NCBI GenBank assembly: GCA_910890315.1
Contig: CAJVGD010000013.1
Span: 248,001-312,000, forward strand
Direction of reading: 5' to 3'
Origin: Serendipita indica DSM 11827
Lineage: Eukaryota > Basidiomycota > Agaricomycetes > Sebacinales > Serendipitaceae
Length of the DNA: 64,000 bases
A model generated the notes under the pieces. The model did not search any database, was not told the origin of the DNA, and saw nothing but the letters and a program-made list of their open reading frames with translations. Position 1 is the first letter of the stretch, and every line of letters starts with the position of its first letter. The translations under genes were made by a program, and so were the position numbers. This document shows, piece after piece, positions 1 through 10,655 of the stretch.

Positions 1-1072
1 CGGGCTATTCAAATATTGAGTGCCATTCTCAAACGAGATGCTGTACACTTACATAGGGTACGCCCAGCTCCGCCGTCTGTGGGGGAGCCGAATTAAATGA
101 ACGTCGTCATTGATGGAACTAGAAACAATGTGCGCTATCAACAAATCCCATGGAAGAGGCTCCATATGACTCACACTAACTCGTAGTTGTTGTCAGATGC
201 CATAAGCAGACGTGTTCGGCTGGGTCAAGATCAAGGCGAGCCAGAGGTGTTCTCTCTTTCCGAGGTTAGGCCTATTGTATCTTTGGGTGTCTGGATTTGA
301 TGTATTGGCGTGCGTGTGGATGGGTGATGGGCAACACGGACGGGCAACGAGGGTTGGCGGGGGCTAAAGGGCTAGGACAAAGCAAAGGCCTCTTATAGTG
401 GCAAGGTACGTCGGTGCTTAAAACTATAATCTTTGCACGTGATCACGAGCGCGTCACAACTCGCAGGACCGCGGTCCTCCAAAGGCGGGTACGTGAACAT
501 ACACCACCGCGATGCAAATTTGATTTTGTGCTGATTTTGTTCATTTTAGATGAATTTATACGACCTTATTTTGATCTGCCACATACCTGGCTGCAAATGT
601 GGCACAACTCGTCCTCCCAACCACATCGTGACACTGCAGTTGTGTCGCGTCAAACTGTGCCGAATCATGTCTATATGCGAATTAAAATTGTTTACGGGTG
701 CTCTTACACGATCCAGTGAGAGGCTTCGAGCTGTACCGTCTGTGGTTCGTCGCCGAAACGGTCAGTGACACGCCTCGCCGGCTTTATAATGCAAGCTAAA
801 GCAATAAATCTTTCGAACTTTGCCTAGTGCTGTTTTCTCTTACTCCCTACAAGAGGTCTAACGTTACAGCCACATCCCTCTCCATTCCCCGCTCGGCGCT
901 CGTACCCTGTTTGAGCATGGAGAGACCTCTACTAGAGGATATGAAGTTTGGTTACATCTCGAACATGCTTACTTTGGTCCAAATATTGTCGGAATGTAGT
1001 ACTCGTTCGGGGAAGAGATACAAACAAGGGCACTTTTCAAATACGGTATACGTACAGAGATCACACTCTAAT
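1..1072. other. Intergenic, no gene recognised
   Basis: Only short overlapping open frames lie here, with no recognisable domain and no convincing chain of splice sites. The right end is the 3' flank of the minus-strand F-box gene. I see no repeat or RNA gene. Confidence 0.5.
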
Positions 1073-2434
1073 TTAGCATTGATCCCCCACCCCAGAGTCC
1101 AACCAATCGGCCGTCGCCCGAGGCATTTCAACACCATGCCTGTCTACAACCGCAGCTCCAAGGTCTTGAAATCCATTCAGAAGGGCCGTAATCTTGGTTT
1201 TGAAGTCAATGGCGTGCTTTTGGTTTCGGCCTAGGGCGACTCGGATATCTTGCCATGGTTCGTCCAGCATGACACGAGTGAGCACCCTAAATTTATTGAT
1301 TATACGACTTGGGGTCGACTCAAAAGCAGAGCGCTTGAGTATTATATTGCAAGGATCGCAGATCCCCGTAAGAAGTAAAATGGGGGATTCGCCGTGCATT
1401 TGAGGAGGGAGTGTACTCGGAATATTATGTAGTCCACGTCCAAGGATTGATCCCACCTCAACGCTGTACACCTGTAGCTGCTGGAAGTGAAGTATTACCA
1501 GGTACAGAGGCCTAATATGGTCCCAGCAGGTAAGATCATTAGCAAGATTGATGACAATGGACGCGTGTCGATCGAGGAATGGCTGCAACTGTTGACAGAC
1601 GACTATGTCGACCTTGCCCCTCAAAGCAAGTGTCCTTAGAGAAGGAAGCGTCCAGGGGATGAGCTCCTCTGGAGCAGGTGCATATAAATCGTGCATCGTA
1701 AGCTCAAATTGAAGGACCGTGAGAGATGGGAGTGTGAGCTCTGGAAGCGGCACATTGATGGCCAGCGTCTTGGCTGGATACAGAGAGAGGTGAGTAAGTT
1801 GATTGAGTTGGGGATGAAGCAAGACCGGGTACATGTCACCGGTGTCTATACGGTCGGTTCGCAGCCCACAGCCCAATAGTCGTAAATTTGGAGCTCGGGA
1901 GAGTATGGGGATGGGATCGAAGGGAAACCCCGAGTTGAGTACGAGGGACTTTAGGGATTGCCAGGATTGTGTGGACCAGCCGGGTGGCCATGGGACGGGA
2001 CCGAGAGTGTTTGAACCATGATCTATAGGAGCAGAGGCCTCGAGACGTTCCGTATCATAAACTGAATGCCCGGTTTGTGTCGTTGTGACTGTGATCGCTG
2101 GCGATTCTCCGTCCCTGTATTCGAGGATGGTGAGTTGATTCCGTGGGGGTTGCAAAATGTCTCGAAAGTAGCGACAGGTGAGCAAGAGATGTGTCCTTTC
2201 AACGCCTAATCGCAGGAAAAGGGGCATTTTCGTCTCAAATTGGCCAAGATCCTCGATCGCGCCTACTCCGGTGTCGTCTTGGGCAGATAGATAATTGAAA
2301 AGAGAGCCGAAGATTTCTGCCCAAATTTCCACTGGCAGCTTATAGATGAGACGGCTCTCCGACGTCGTGGTCGACATGGTCGACATCAAGCCATTGTCAA
2401 TACTCGCCCGTCTCTTTACAACAGACATTGACAT
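1073..2434 (-). CDS. F-box-like protein, family A (intact member)
   Basis: Single-exon frame of 453 residues; the ATG at 2434-2432 is used because the frame has no other ATG upstream. A degenerate F-box begins near residue 32 (LPVEIWAEIFGSL, later LLLTCRYFRDIL). It is followed by about 350 residues rich in Leu, with repeated 'LPSLTVL' and 'LPSLRTLAL' turns typical of irregular leucine-rich repeats. F-box proteins usually tether a substrate to an SCF ubiquitin ligase; that role is inferred from family knowledge. The C-terminal block (RVMLDEPWQDIRVALG, later VVDRHGVEMP and DWLDS) is shared with a broken copy at 7215-8147 and a collapsed relic at 52640-53097, which marks these three as one family. 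It is divergent from the coiled-coil gene at 2781. Confidence 0.8.
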   Translation of the reverse strand: MSMSVVKRRASIDNGLMSTMSTTTSESRLIYKLPVEIWAEIFGSLFNYLSAQDDTGVGAIEDLGQFETKMPLFLRLGVERTHLLLTCRYFRDILQPPRNQLTILEYRDGESPAITVTTTQTGHSVYDTERLEASAPIDHGSNTLGPVPWPPGWSTQSWQSLKSLVLNSGFPFDPIPILSRAPNLRLLGCGLRTDRIDTGDMYPVLLHPQLNQLTHLSLYPAKTLAINVPLPELTLPSLTVLQFELTMHDLYAPAPEELIPWTLPSLRTLALRGKVDIVVCQQLQPFLDRHASIVINLANDLTCWDHIRPLYLVILHFQQLQVYSVEVGSILGRGLHNIPSTLPPQMHGESPILLLTGICDPCNIILKRSAFESTPSRIINKFRVLTRVMLDEPWQDIRVALGRNQKHAIDFKTKITALLNGFQDLGAAVVDRHGVEMPRATADWLDSGVGDQC

Positions 2435-2780
2435 GGTCAACCGTTGTCTATGATAGTAATGGGTAAATAGACGATATTAAAATGAAGGAAATTTAGTCAA
2501 TAAAGGACTTAAATCACTTGTTACACTGTCTGCTGCGCCGAAGCGGCAGAACAGATGGTGACCGGTCACCTTGGAAGAACTATGACGCAAAGTTCTTGGT
2601 ATTCTCTATACATTTGGATAGAATGAGATGGAAACTAACCATACATAATGGGGCGCTGCGAATTTCATACAGTTCCCTCTGCGCCCTGACAGGGCAGTCC
2701 AAAGGAGCGCAACGAAGCGTTGAACCGTAGACTCCTCCATCACTGTTGAGCTTTTCATATTCTCGAGGAGATTCAACTAC
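2435..2780. promoter_or_regulatory. Divergent intergenic spacer
   Basis: A 346-bp gap between the start codons of the minus-strand F-box gene and the plus-strand coiled-coil gene. It should hold both promoters. No clear TATA box or other motif was recognised. Confidence 0.35.
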
Positions 2781-3434
2781 ATGTCTGTCGCAGCCAGTGA
2801 CGGTATCCTCGTGTCTCCTGTCATGCGCTCTTCGTCACTCTCAGTGACAAATAACTGTGCTACCGCTGAGACAGATGACCAGCTGGAGACGCTTATGGAC
2901 GATTACGTCCGTGCAACGCAGTTGCAGCAGTCTCTCAAGAAGCGTATCACTGCTCTCATGAAGCAAAAAGAGGCAGAAGCGGAGCGCAGGGCAGATGAGG
3001 CGCGGATAGTTTTGCTAGAGGCCGAAGACGAGAAAGTCCGGCTGAATAGGAAGAACCAGATCCTCAAGGAGAAGATGATGCAGCTTGAGACTGGCGACAA
3101 GTGCGAGAAGGCTCCGACGACGCCGGTCCCGATTAGCCTCGCACAAACGCCTTGTTCCCCTCATTCTGCGATCATTCCAACTTGCCAAGACCATAGCCCT
3201 AACATTTTTTCTTTCGATCCTCCCCCTTCCAGTCCTCCTCACAGCCCGGCATCGGAACAACCAAGCGTAGGGAGACCCGCAACACCGTACCTCCCGCAGC
3301 CGCAAGAGGAGGTGCACATAATGCCAGATATGAGGCACTTATATTTACCTCCCGATGAATATGTTCCCTTTGAGGAAGCACCAGACTTTATTTCCCAGGT
3401 CCGTCACCTCTCCCAAATGATCGGCGCTTCCTAA
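2781..3434 (+). CDS. Small coiled-coil protein (unrecognised family)
   Basis: Uninterrupted 217-residue frame from an ATG to a stop. Residues about 38-110 are charged and heptad-like (YVRATQLQQSLKKRI, KQKEAEAERRADEAR, LNRKNQILKEKMMQLE), a likely coiled coil. The rest is Pro/Ser-rich and probably disordered, ending in a short acidic and aromatic segment (HLYLPPDEYVPFEEAPDF). No signal peptide or membrane segment is visible. I do not recognise the family. A decayed duplicate with the same YVRATQLQQ core lies at 15641-16105, so this looks like a small lineage-specific family. The host function is unknown; the coiled coil suggests protein-protein binding. Confidence 0.65.
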   Translation: MSVAASDGILVSPVMRSSSLSVTNNCATAETDDQLETLMDDYVRATQLQQSLKKRITALMKQKEAEAERRADEARIVLLEAEDEKVRLNRKNQILKEKMMQLETGDKCEKAPTTPVPISLAQTPCSPHSAIIPTCQDHSPNIFSFDPPPSSPPHSPASEQPSVGRPATPYLPQPQEEVHIMPDMRHLYLPPDEYVPFEEAPDFISQVRHLSQMIGAS

Positions 3435-5590
3435 CAGTTTCAAGTCTCTAAAAACAAAAAATTCAAGAAGAAGGGCAGGATAGTGAAATAATAGATCATG
3501 TATATGCATATAGCAAGTAAAGCAATGCCAGTCGCTCTGTGACTTTACCGTCCAGTCAGATGTTTAGCAGGCGAGAGCGTGGACCCTTGGGATTCCTTAA
3601 AGCTGCGTCAATATTGTCATCGACTTGGAGGCGGATGGAGATATACATAAATGGAGAGCCTAAATTACCAAACGTTCGATGGTTCCTCACGATTCCGCAG
3701 CAAAACAATATACCGTATATGAAGGAGAGCGACAATTATGATGTCCCAAGCCTTATTTATATGATTACTTCAATTGAGAGGTATGGTATCACCGTCAAAG
3801 TGCAAGAGGCGGATTTATCCACAAAGGGTGCGCTCCGCGACGGGCGGCTGAGGTAAAGTGACACGATCATAGAAAAGCAAGAAACATGGCTTAGTTCGGC
3901 GTTGGGAATGGGTGAAGAATTGCCTTAGCAATATCTGCCCAATGCCCAATGCTTGTGGGCGACGGAATGAGAGTAACTATTCCACTACGCATTTCATATA
4001 CATGGGTTTATTCTGTATACCTTGAGATAGTGCGGGTGCAGTGCTCAGTCAGCCAGGGTGTATCCGGTTTCACCGCAAAAGACTGGTCTAGATTATGAAT
4101 TCAATATATTGCATACGGCGGACAGAACAAGTGGTTCCTGTTTCGTGGATTGTATTCAGTTTAGCTGGCCGGCGGCTGTAGAGTAGTGACGTGAATGTGA
4201 TGAACTGTGGTGCGAGTTCAAGTCATACTCAGCGGAAGCAGTTCAACAGCCCGGAGTCTGTGAGCAGATTGACCCTCATGTCAAGTAGGGTACCCAGAGT
4301 CTCGGACAGGTCCCGAGCTGGTGCACGGTGAGACCTTTCTTGATTCTCGGACGTCTCGTTTCACCTCTAGTATTTGGCCCAGCTTCTCGAATACTCTATA
4401 CTTGGACGAATCAAATCTTTTGATCTACCGACATCTCCCCACAGAACCGTGCCTCGGATCACTGCTTTTGATTTGCACGCTATGGCACGTGTTTGCTAGT
4501 TTGGACTATCGACTCTCGAAACTGACCAATATTTATAGTCAGCGGGTCGTCACTCCATAGTAAGTACCGTCAAATCAAAGCTCGGTACCGTCTGGACATC
4601 CTTTGATCACTTTCCGGTTGCACTTGTCAGATGCATGGCTTCGAGGCAGATCCCAACGCTGGAATTGATCAGCTTCCGAGCTTGGCAGAGGGATACTGAC
4701 TATTCGAACGAGAGATTTGCAATTGGTGCAAGGATCTAGATTTCCCCGCATCACCACTTTGATGAGATTTGGTTTCCTGGTTTAAATGGTTCATTGAAAT
4801 CCGACTAGACTAATTACAAAGTCGAGGCGCTGATACCACGGATCACAGGGATGGCGTGCACAGGAAGGAAGCAGCTTTTGATAGCAAGAGATTACCCGTT
4901 GCAACTCCACCACCCTCTGGTGTGCTCGTCCACTCCTATTTTTTCCCGTACCCGGCATAATGGGCAAATAAAGCTGAATGAGGGGGTATAACCTTCTTCC
5001 GCTTGACTTCCTCGCCAGATGAGCAGTCGAGGAGAGAAATCGCCCAGCACGGTTCATATCTCATCAAAAGAGAAGATTGGATATCATTTCTTGGACAGCA
5101 GGTCAAGAAACTGGTCAATACTTTTCCTGAGGGATCTCAGAGACGGTCTACATGATCCCTAGCTCGATCATGCTGTCGAATTGGGAGTCTTCGACGAAAT
5201 TATTGTAATGATTTCGTCGCAGAAGTCACAGTAAGGGGCGTCCTCCCTTACTCGCTGATTCCCGGTCAGCATGTGATCCAGTTGGCCCAGGCAGGCATAC
5301 AATTGTACACAGGAGAAGGATCGCGAAGCTTTCGCTCTGGAGAGAGTTCGTAATAGAATGCGGTGCAACCTTGTTGACGACGATGTGTCAAAACTCAACT
5401 AATTTTATTTCTCCGGCGTATGATATTTCTCAATGGCTACTGCGTCGCGTGATGGCGATGAAGCATCAAGAGCCGTACACATTGAGACGAATTCGGAGGT
5501 AGTTCGGGCCAGGGTAATCGTTTCTAGGACATCTTTTTATTTGCCAAGAGATAGAAGCTGATGAATGCCCCCTCCTGTCTCTTAAAAGAC
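3435..5590. other. Long intergenic stretch with possible coding scraps
   Basis: No recognisable gene. A plus frame at 3539-3856 (105 residues, containing NGEPKLPNVRWFLTIP) is open but has no recognised domain. Around 5010-5140 on the plus strand one frame reads like real protein (EQSRREIAQHG, REDWISFLGQQVKKL) and is then lost; it may be a gene remnant. The region is AT-richer than the neighbouring genes. The last 100 bp should contain the esterase promoter. Confidence 0.4.
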
Positions 5591-5646
5591 GAGTGGGAGG
5601 ACAAACCCACTTTCTACCAACCGTGCCACCACAGGTCACCGATAAT

Positions 5647-6740
5647 ATGCGCTCCCTTCTCACAGTCTGTCTTCTTCTCGCCGCAGCGACTATTGACGGC
5701 GTGCTCGCTCGCTCTTCCGGTTGTGGAAAGAGCCCTCCGTCCAGCGGCACAAAGACCATGACGGTCAACGGCAAGAATCGAGAATATATCCTGCAAGTTC
5801 CTAACAACTACGACTCTAACAAGGCCTACAAGTTGATCTTTGGCTTCCATTGGCTGAATGGAAACATGAATAATGTGGCACCTGGTTATTACGGTCTGCG
5901 CAACCTTGCTGGCGAGAGTGCCATCTTCGTCGCTCCAAACGGACTCAACAGTGGCTGGGGTAACAATGGCGGCGAGGACATCACGTTCGTCGACAATATG
6001 ATCAGCACCATTGAGAGCCAACTCTGCGTTGACGAGACGCAGCGCTTCGCCACTGGGTTCAGCTACGGCGGTGCCATGTCATACTCACTTGCCTGCTCAC
6101 GTCCTAGTACGTTTTTCTCAGCGAAAACCTCTTAAATATAACTGATTCAAATCCTGCAGACGTCTTCCGTGCCGTCGCCGTCATTGCTGGTGCTCAGCTC
6201 AGCGGCTGCAATGGCGGTACTCAGCCAATTGCCTATCTTGGTATTCACGGTGTCGTCGACAGTGTCCTGAACATCAGCAATGGTCGCCAGCTGCGCGACA
6301 AATTCCTGTCCAATAACGGCTGCGCCTCCAAGAATGCCCCCGAGCCGTCCTCGGGGTCTGGCACGCATATCAAGACGACCTACACCTGCCGTGCTGGATA
6401 CCCTGTATGGTGGATTGCCCACAGCGGTGATCACGTTGGTGACCCGCGCGACAGCAATGGAAACTACTGGGCACCGGGCGAGACGTGGACCTTCTTCACT
6501 CAGGCCATTTACGAGGGCGTGCAGTCTACGCAGACACAATCTCAGACACAATCTCAATCTCAGACACAATCCCAGTCGTCTTCTTCCTCGCGATCATCTT
6601 CCACGACCTCGTCCAACGGCGGTGGTAACTGCTCCGCCAAATGGGGCCAGTGCGGCGGTCAGAACTGGTCTGGAGCAACGTGCTGCCAGTCTGGAAGCAC
6701 GTGCCAATACTCGAACCCTTGGTACTCGCAATGCTTGTAA
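5647..6740 (+). CDS. Secreted CE1-type esterase with C-terminal CBM1
   Basis: Two exons, 5647-6106 and 6160-6740, joined by a 53-bp GT-AG intron; phases agree and give 346 residues. The start is the in-frame ATG that opens a signal peptide ([21 protein letters not shown]). The alpha/beta-hydrolase part has the nucleophile motif GFSYGGAM, and a His in [13 protein letters not shown] is the likely catalytic base; this matches feruloyl esterase / polyhydroxybutyrate-depolymerase-like CE1 enzymes. A Gln/Ser/Thr linker leads to a C-terminal CBM1 with its typical Cys and aromatic residues ([24 protein letters not shown]). The enzyme is expected outside the cell, freeing ferulate or acetate from plant hemicellulose while bound to cellulose. 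Feruloyl versus acetyl-xylan specificity cannot be decided from sequence alone. Confidence 0.9.
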
Positions 6741-7214
6741 ACACCTGGAGCACAAGGATACATGGAGAGGACGGGCTCTTGTCTCTATGTACTGTTGCTA
6801 TTCGGGGTGTTTCCACCTCTTCGAATCCATACCCATCTTTACTAGGATTTAGCTACGCGTAACTTCCCTTGTCGTCTACGAACATTGAGCCCTGTCGGTG
6901 GCCGGTTCTGTACTGTCCTCACCTGGACTTCTTTTTGAGACATGGATCAGAACGCTTAGAATACTCTACTGGTGAGAATACTATGCGAGGACGAGGCGGT
7001 TGGACTGTACATATGCCCTTTCTTGTGACGGCATCTCAGATGAATCCCAACAGGTTCACGTAGTAATCGATTACCGGATTTTGGCGGTATGAGAGTACCT
7101 CTTTGAAGCGGCTCGCTACGAATCTCAGACGAAGGGATCAGATACCGACATAAATTTTCGAGCTTCTCGAACAGATATACAGGCCTGGTGTATCTAAAGA
7201 GGCTACATCCTACG
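6741..7214. other. Convergent 3' spacer
   Basis: A 474-bp gap between the 3' ends of the esterase and the broken F-box copy. Only short frames are present and nothing is recognised. Confidence 0.45.
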
Positions 7215-8147
7215 TTAATCATTACCCTTTGCATCAGAGTCCAGCCAATCGGGGGGATCTCGAGGCATCTTGGCTCTATGCCTGTCCATGACTACGATCC
7301 CGAGCTTTTGAAACCTGGTCAAGAGCGCCATAACCTGGGCCCTTGGCATCGAGTGTGGTGATACTTTTGTAGTGGTACGTAAATCTTGCCACGACTGTTC
7401 GAGCATGACATGAGTGACGCAATTGATAATACAACCTGCGATCCGTGCGAGATCAGTCGTGGAAATAGAATGAAACTTGGTATGAAGTAAGTCTATGAGG
7501 AGCAATGTGCGAGGTCCGCGCTCCAGTTCCTTGTTAGGGAGTGGAGGCACGAGATTAGGATCAGAGTTATGGCGTGAGAGCAAAGTGGGTACAGTATCGC
7601 TGTGCAGTTGCAGGTGATCGAAGCGCCATTGCATTCAACAAGATTTTGTGATTCCAGGGAGTAGTTTGTTGATAAAATTGACGAAGATGGATTTATGCCG
7701 ATCTAAAAGTTGTCCTAACTCTTGACAGACAACTTTATCCACATGTCCACAGAGCTCTAGGGTCCTGAGGGCTGAAAGCGTCCAGGGAAGGAGATCTGGC
7801 GGCGCCCAAGTTTTCTCGAAGTATGGGAGTTTTATTTGGAAGTCCATTCTCAGCACTTTGAGCAACGGGAGCATGATTTTTGGCAGCCGCGCGTTGAGTT
7901 GATCCACATCGAGGCTAAGCGACAGATGAGTGAGCTTTGTGAGTTGGGGGTGGAAGAGGAGTGGGTATTTCCCATCGGCTCCTTTGTGCACTATGCAGGA
8001 GATTAATCGTAAGTTTGGTGCTTGGGAGAGTATGGGGATCGGATCAAAGGATAGTAGAGTAACAGACATTTCAGAGAACTCCATAGCTATGTGAGCCAGC
8101 CAGGTGGCCAACTCTTTGACGGTGAGTAACACGTTGGATCCCGACAA
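7215..8147 (-). pseudogene. F-box family A, broken copy
   Basis: One reading frame on the minus strand is interrupted by a single in-frame TGA (7637-7635), directly followed by an ATG. Both halves align with the intact family-A gene at 1073-2434: FDPIPILSQAPNLRL versus FDPIPILSRAPNLRL in the upstream half, and HVMLEQSWQDLRTTTK plus VVMDRHRAKMP and DWLDS in the downstream half. The N-terminal F-box is not in frame: the segment matching PWPPGW appears shifted near 8090 and upstream similarity is lost. Together the missing F-box, shifted frame and stop indicate a pseudogene of a host gene. The Leu-rich part alone could still be translated from a later ATG, but nothing supports that. Confidence 0.75.
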
Positions 8148-8539
8148 GGCTCAATGAATATGCCGTGGCAAGCAATGATATTACATCTTCCAGAGGGCAT
8201 TCTAGCCGGGTGCCTTGTGGGCGGAGTGATGCTACGACCAGCAAGTTTGAACAAATCTATCATGATTTCATACATGCTGCCAGCATAGAGCATTGCCAGG
8301 GGCCAATCCCATGTTGCTCGCTACCTTGAAACCTAGACATTCCCATATGGCTCATCCTGTGCAGCTTGCTGAAGACCACGCACACCAAGCCTCCAATATT
8401 AGGCGTTTGCCTTGGTATGCAAGCTGTGAGAAATGTCAGTGGGAAGACAGCGAATTCTTTGCATATGATTGTCGTTACGATGTTCAGAAAGGTCTTTACG
8501 ATTGTCTTTGAGACAAAAGCCGGCTGACAATATCTCTTG

Positions 8540-9048
8540 CAGAAATCTTCGATTTTTGAAAGCTTATTTTCCAAGGGAAGAAATGGGAGTTTGTCTTTGA
8601 CATCTTCCAAGAGATATATAACGATGTTCCAGAAGAAGCCAGACAGCGAGTCAAAGACTCATTATGCGCTGTTGAACATCAGATGTCATGTATATGGCGT
8701 CAAACTGCAGTGGGAACCCAAGCCGAGGACGAGAACTGGCTTGACGAAAGTAAGTAAAATTATGTTCCTAACTCAAAATCTTATATCAAAATAGTTCTAC
8801 GAGTTCGTTTTCTGGAAGCAAAGGTCAACCATGACCGTTGGCAGGAAGAGTCTGAGCTTGTACAAGCTGAATTACAGTATACACAAAGGTAATTTATGCA
8901 CTGGAATCAAAAATGGATGCAGAAAGCTCAAAACGCGCAATATATGGGTGAAGCTGCCCACGCCTCCTCGATGGCCAATCAGTATAGAAGGCTAGCAGCT
9001 CAACTAGAGGATAGTATTGAGCAGTGTAACATAATTCGCAACTATTAA
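8540..9048 (+). mobile_element. Relic of a KDZ-type DNA transposase (C-terminal part)
   Basis: Read in one frame the plus strand gives KKWEFVFDIFQEIYND, then VPEEARQRVKDSLCAVEH and AVGTQAEDENWLDE. A 47-bp-class GT-AG intron follows (GTAAGT near 8751 to AG near 8794), then RVRFLEAKVNHDRWQEESEL, VQAELQYTQR, an in-frame TAA at 8890-8892, and FMHWNQKWMQ to NQYRRLAAQLEDSIEQ. The RWQEE...LVQAEL...HWNQKWM pattern, followed by a 'YRR.A..LE' end, matches the C-terminus of Kyakuja/Dileera/Zisupton (KDZ) transposases common in basidiomycetes. Another stop lies upstream near 8555, and the catalytic core is not seen. It is therefore a truncated, inactive DNA-transposon fragment. No terminal repeats were found. 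Confidence 0.6.
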
Positions 9049-9164
9049 CACTCCTCTATCTACACTTGATGTGTTCTGTGCTGAGCGGGGGACAGTAAGG
9101 ATGGATCATCCCAACGTATTGCTAAGTCAATGAGTCATATATTTGATGTGAGTTGCATCGTATT

Positions 9165-9835
9165 ATGGTTTGACTCTGGGCTGTGGATATGATCAATCAG
9201 TGGGAGAGCCACTCCGGAGTCACACAAGCCAAATCAAACTTGCAACCTTTTCACCAGATATAGCCATCAAACCGAATATATCATCAATATGACACGGTTC
9301 GACTTTCCGATGCAAAATTGGTCAGTTAGTGGGAGAGTCCTTGAGGTATCGCTGACCAAAGGACTCTCACAGCATTTCCGCTGGATATAACACTTATCCA
9401 GACGTCTCATGGGATCTTTATGGTCTTTATAATGCCGCGATTTGATTCTGGGATGCAGAACTGGTCAGTTATAGGGAGGGTCACTTCGAAGTTGCACTGA
9501 GTGAACTGCTCTCACTATGTTTCCCCTGAATCTATCGTGAAGAAAGTGAGCTTATAGATCTTTGAAAGTGATGTAGATGATATAATTCAACTCTGGGACG
9601 GAAAATTGGTCAGTTATTAGAAGAGCCACTTCGAGGTTGCACTGACTGAACTGCTCTCACTATGTTTCCCCTGAATCCATCGTAAACAAAATGAGGTTAT
9701 AGGTCTTCTACAGTCATGTAGATGATATGATTCAACTCTGGGACGCAGGACTGGTCAGTTATTGGAAGAACCACTTTGAGGTCGCACCAACCAAATTCGT
9801 CTCACTGTAGTTTTACTGGATACATTGCGCATCTG
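9165..9835 (+). pseudogene. Fossil WD40 repeat array (no ORF)
   Basis: About five tandem units of 130-145 bp repeat the DNA signature that encodes WD40 units in the HET-E-like genes of this window: a 'ttcgactctgggacgcag' type stretch (TIRLWDA), then 'actggtcagttattg' (TGQPLG) and 'gagccacttcgaggt' (EPLRGH). Unit cores begin near 9168, 9290, 9440, 9580 and 9725. Stops and small length changes fall in all frames, so it is not translated. Neighbouring units resemble each other (9530 and 9660 share 'ctatgtttcccctgaat'), so the array kept duplicating after it began to decay or was homogenised. NACHT and N-terminal parts are absent nearby. Confidence 0.75.
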
Positions 9836-10655
9836 AAATGGCCCTTAGGTGTAAGATGAACGGAAGGAGGTGCTATATTACAATCACTGTGAAAACACAG
9901 CCGGAAGGCCGAAGGGGAAGGTAGGTAAACCTGAGGCAGAGGATGAGTAGTATCGAATGGAGGAAGGAGAACAATGGGGGAAACACGTAGGGAACACTTA
10001 GAACTTGAACGTTTAGATGGCGTCATGAAATCACATATGAAGAACTACCTGAGAGTACAGGTGGTTTATAAAGAGCGCATCGGTAAAATGTAAGGGAAAT
10101 GTGAGGGAATTTGGAAGAGAAATAAAGGTGTTTCGTGCGAGAATAATGACGAACGAAACGTTGACGGGGAAAGTGGATGAGTTGGAAGGCGAGCGACGCA
10201 TGGAAACAAAACGTCAATGTGCCGAGGAAATAGTATATGAATGGTGAGTGAAACAAATGTAACGAAGTTGCGAGAAAAGATGAGGGATCAACGGCGAAAC
10301 GGGGGAGGGGTGAGAGAGCGTAGGGAGGCAGCAGTCCACCGCAGACAGAGTTTCTACGGGTAAATGTGCGACGCTGGGACTCTTGATGAAGGAGAATGGC
10401 CGAAGTAATAACTGAAAAGGGAAGGGAGGTGAAGGTCGTGTTGATCGAGTGGCTGAGGCTGGAGGTCGAAATGAGCGCTTGTAGGCCTGCTCATATCGTC
10501 TTGTGGTACAACTGTAACAGGGAAAGAGCCACCTTATTGCGATCCCTGCACTCAGCCCGCAAGGGCTCACAAGCCTTGCTCCGCATTTCTGACATATCCC
10601 AGACAAATCCAATCCTTTCATTGCAAAGATCTGTGTGAATATAGATTTGACAGGC
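9836..10655. other. Purine-rich strand, no gene recognised
   Basis: The plus strand from about 9840 to 10450 is strongly G+A-rich (for example 'ggccgaaggggaagg' and 'cgggggaggggtgagag'), so minus-strand frames look Ser/Pro/Leu-rich and are open by composition. No domain or splice pattern is seen. It lies 3' of the minus-strand gene that ends at 10656. Confidence 0.4.

Noticed and set aside
4321-4560. 79-residue plus ORF as a gene
   Set aside because: No domain, no splice support and composition like flanking non-coding DNA.
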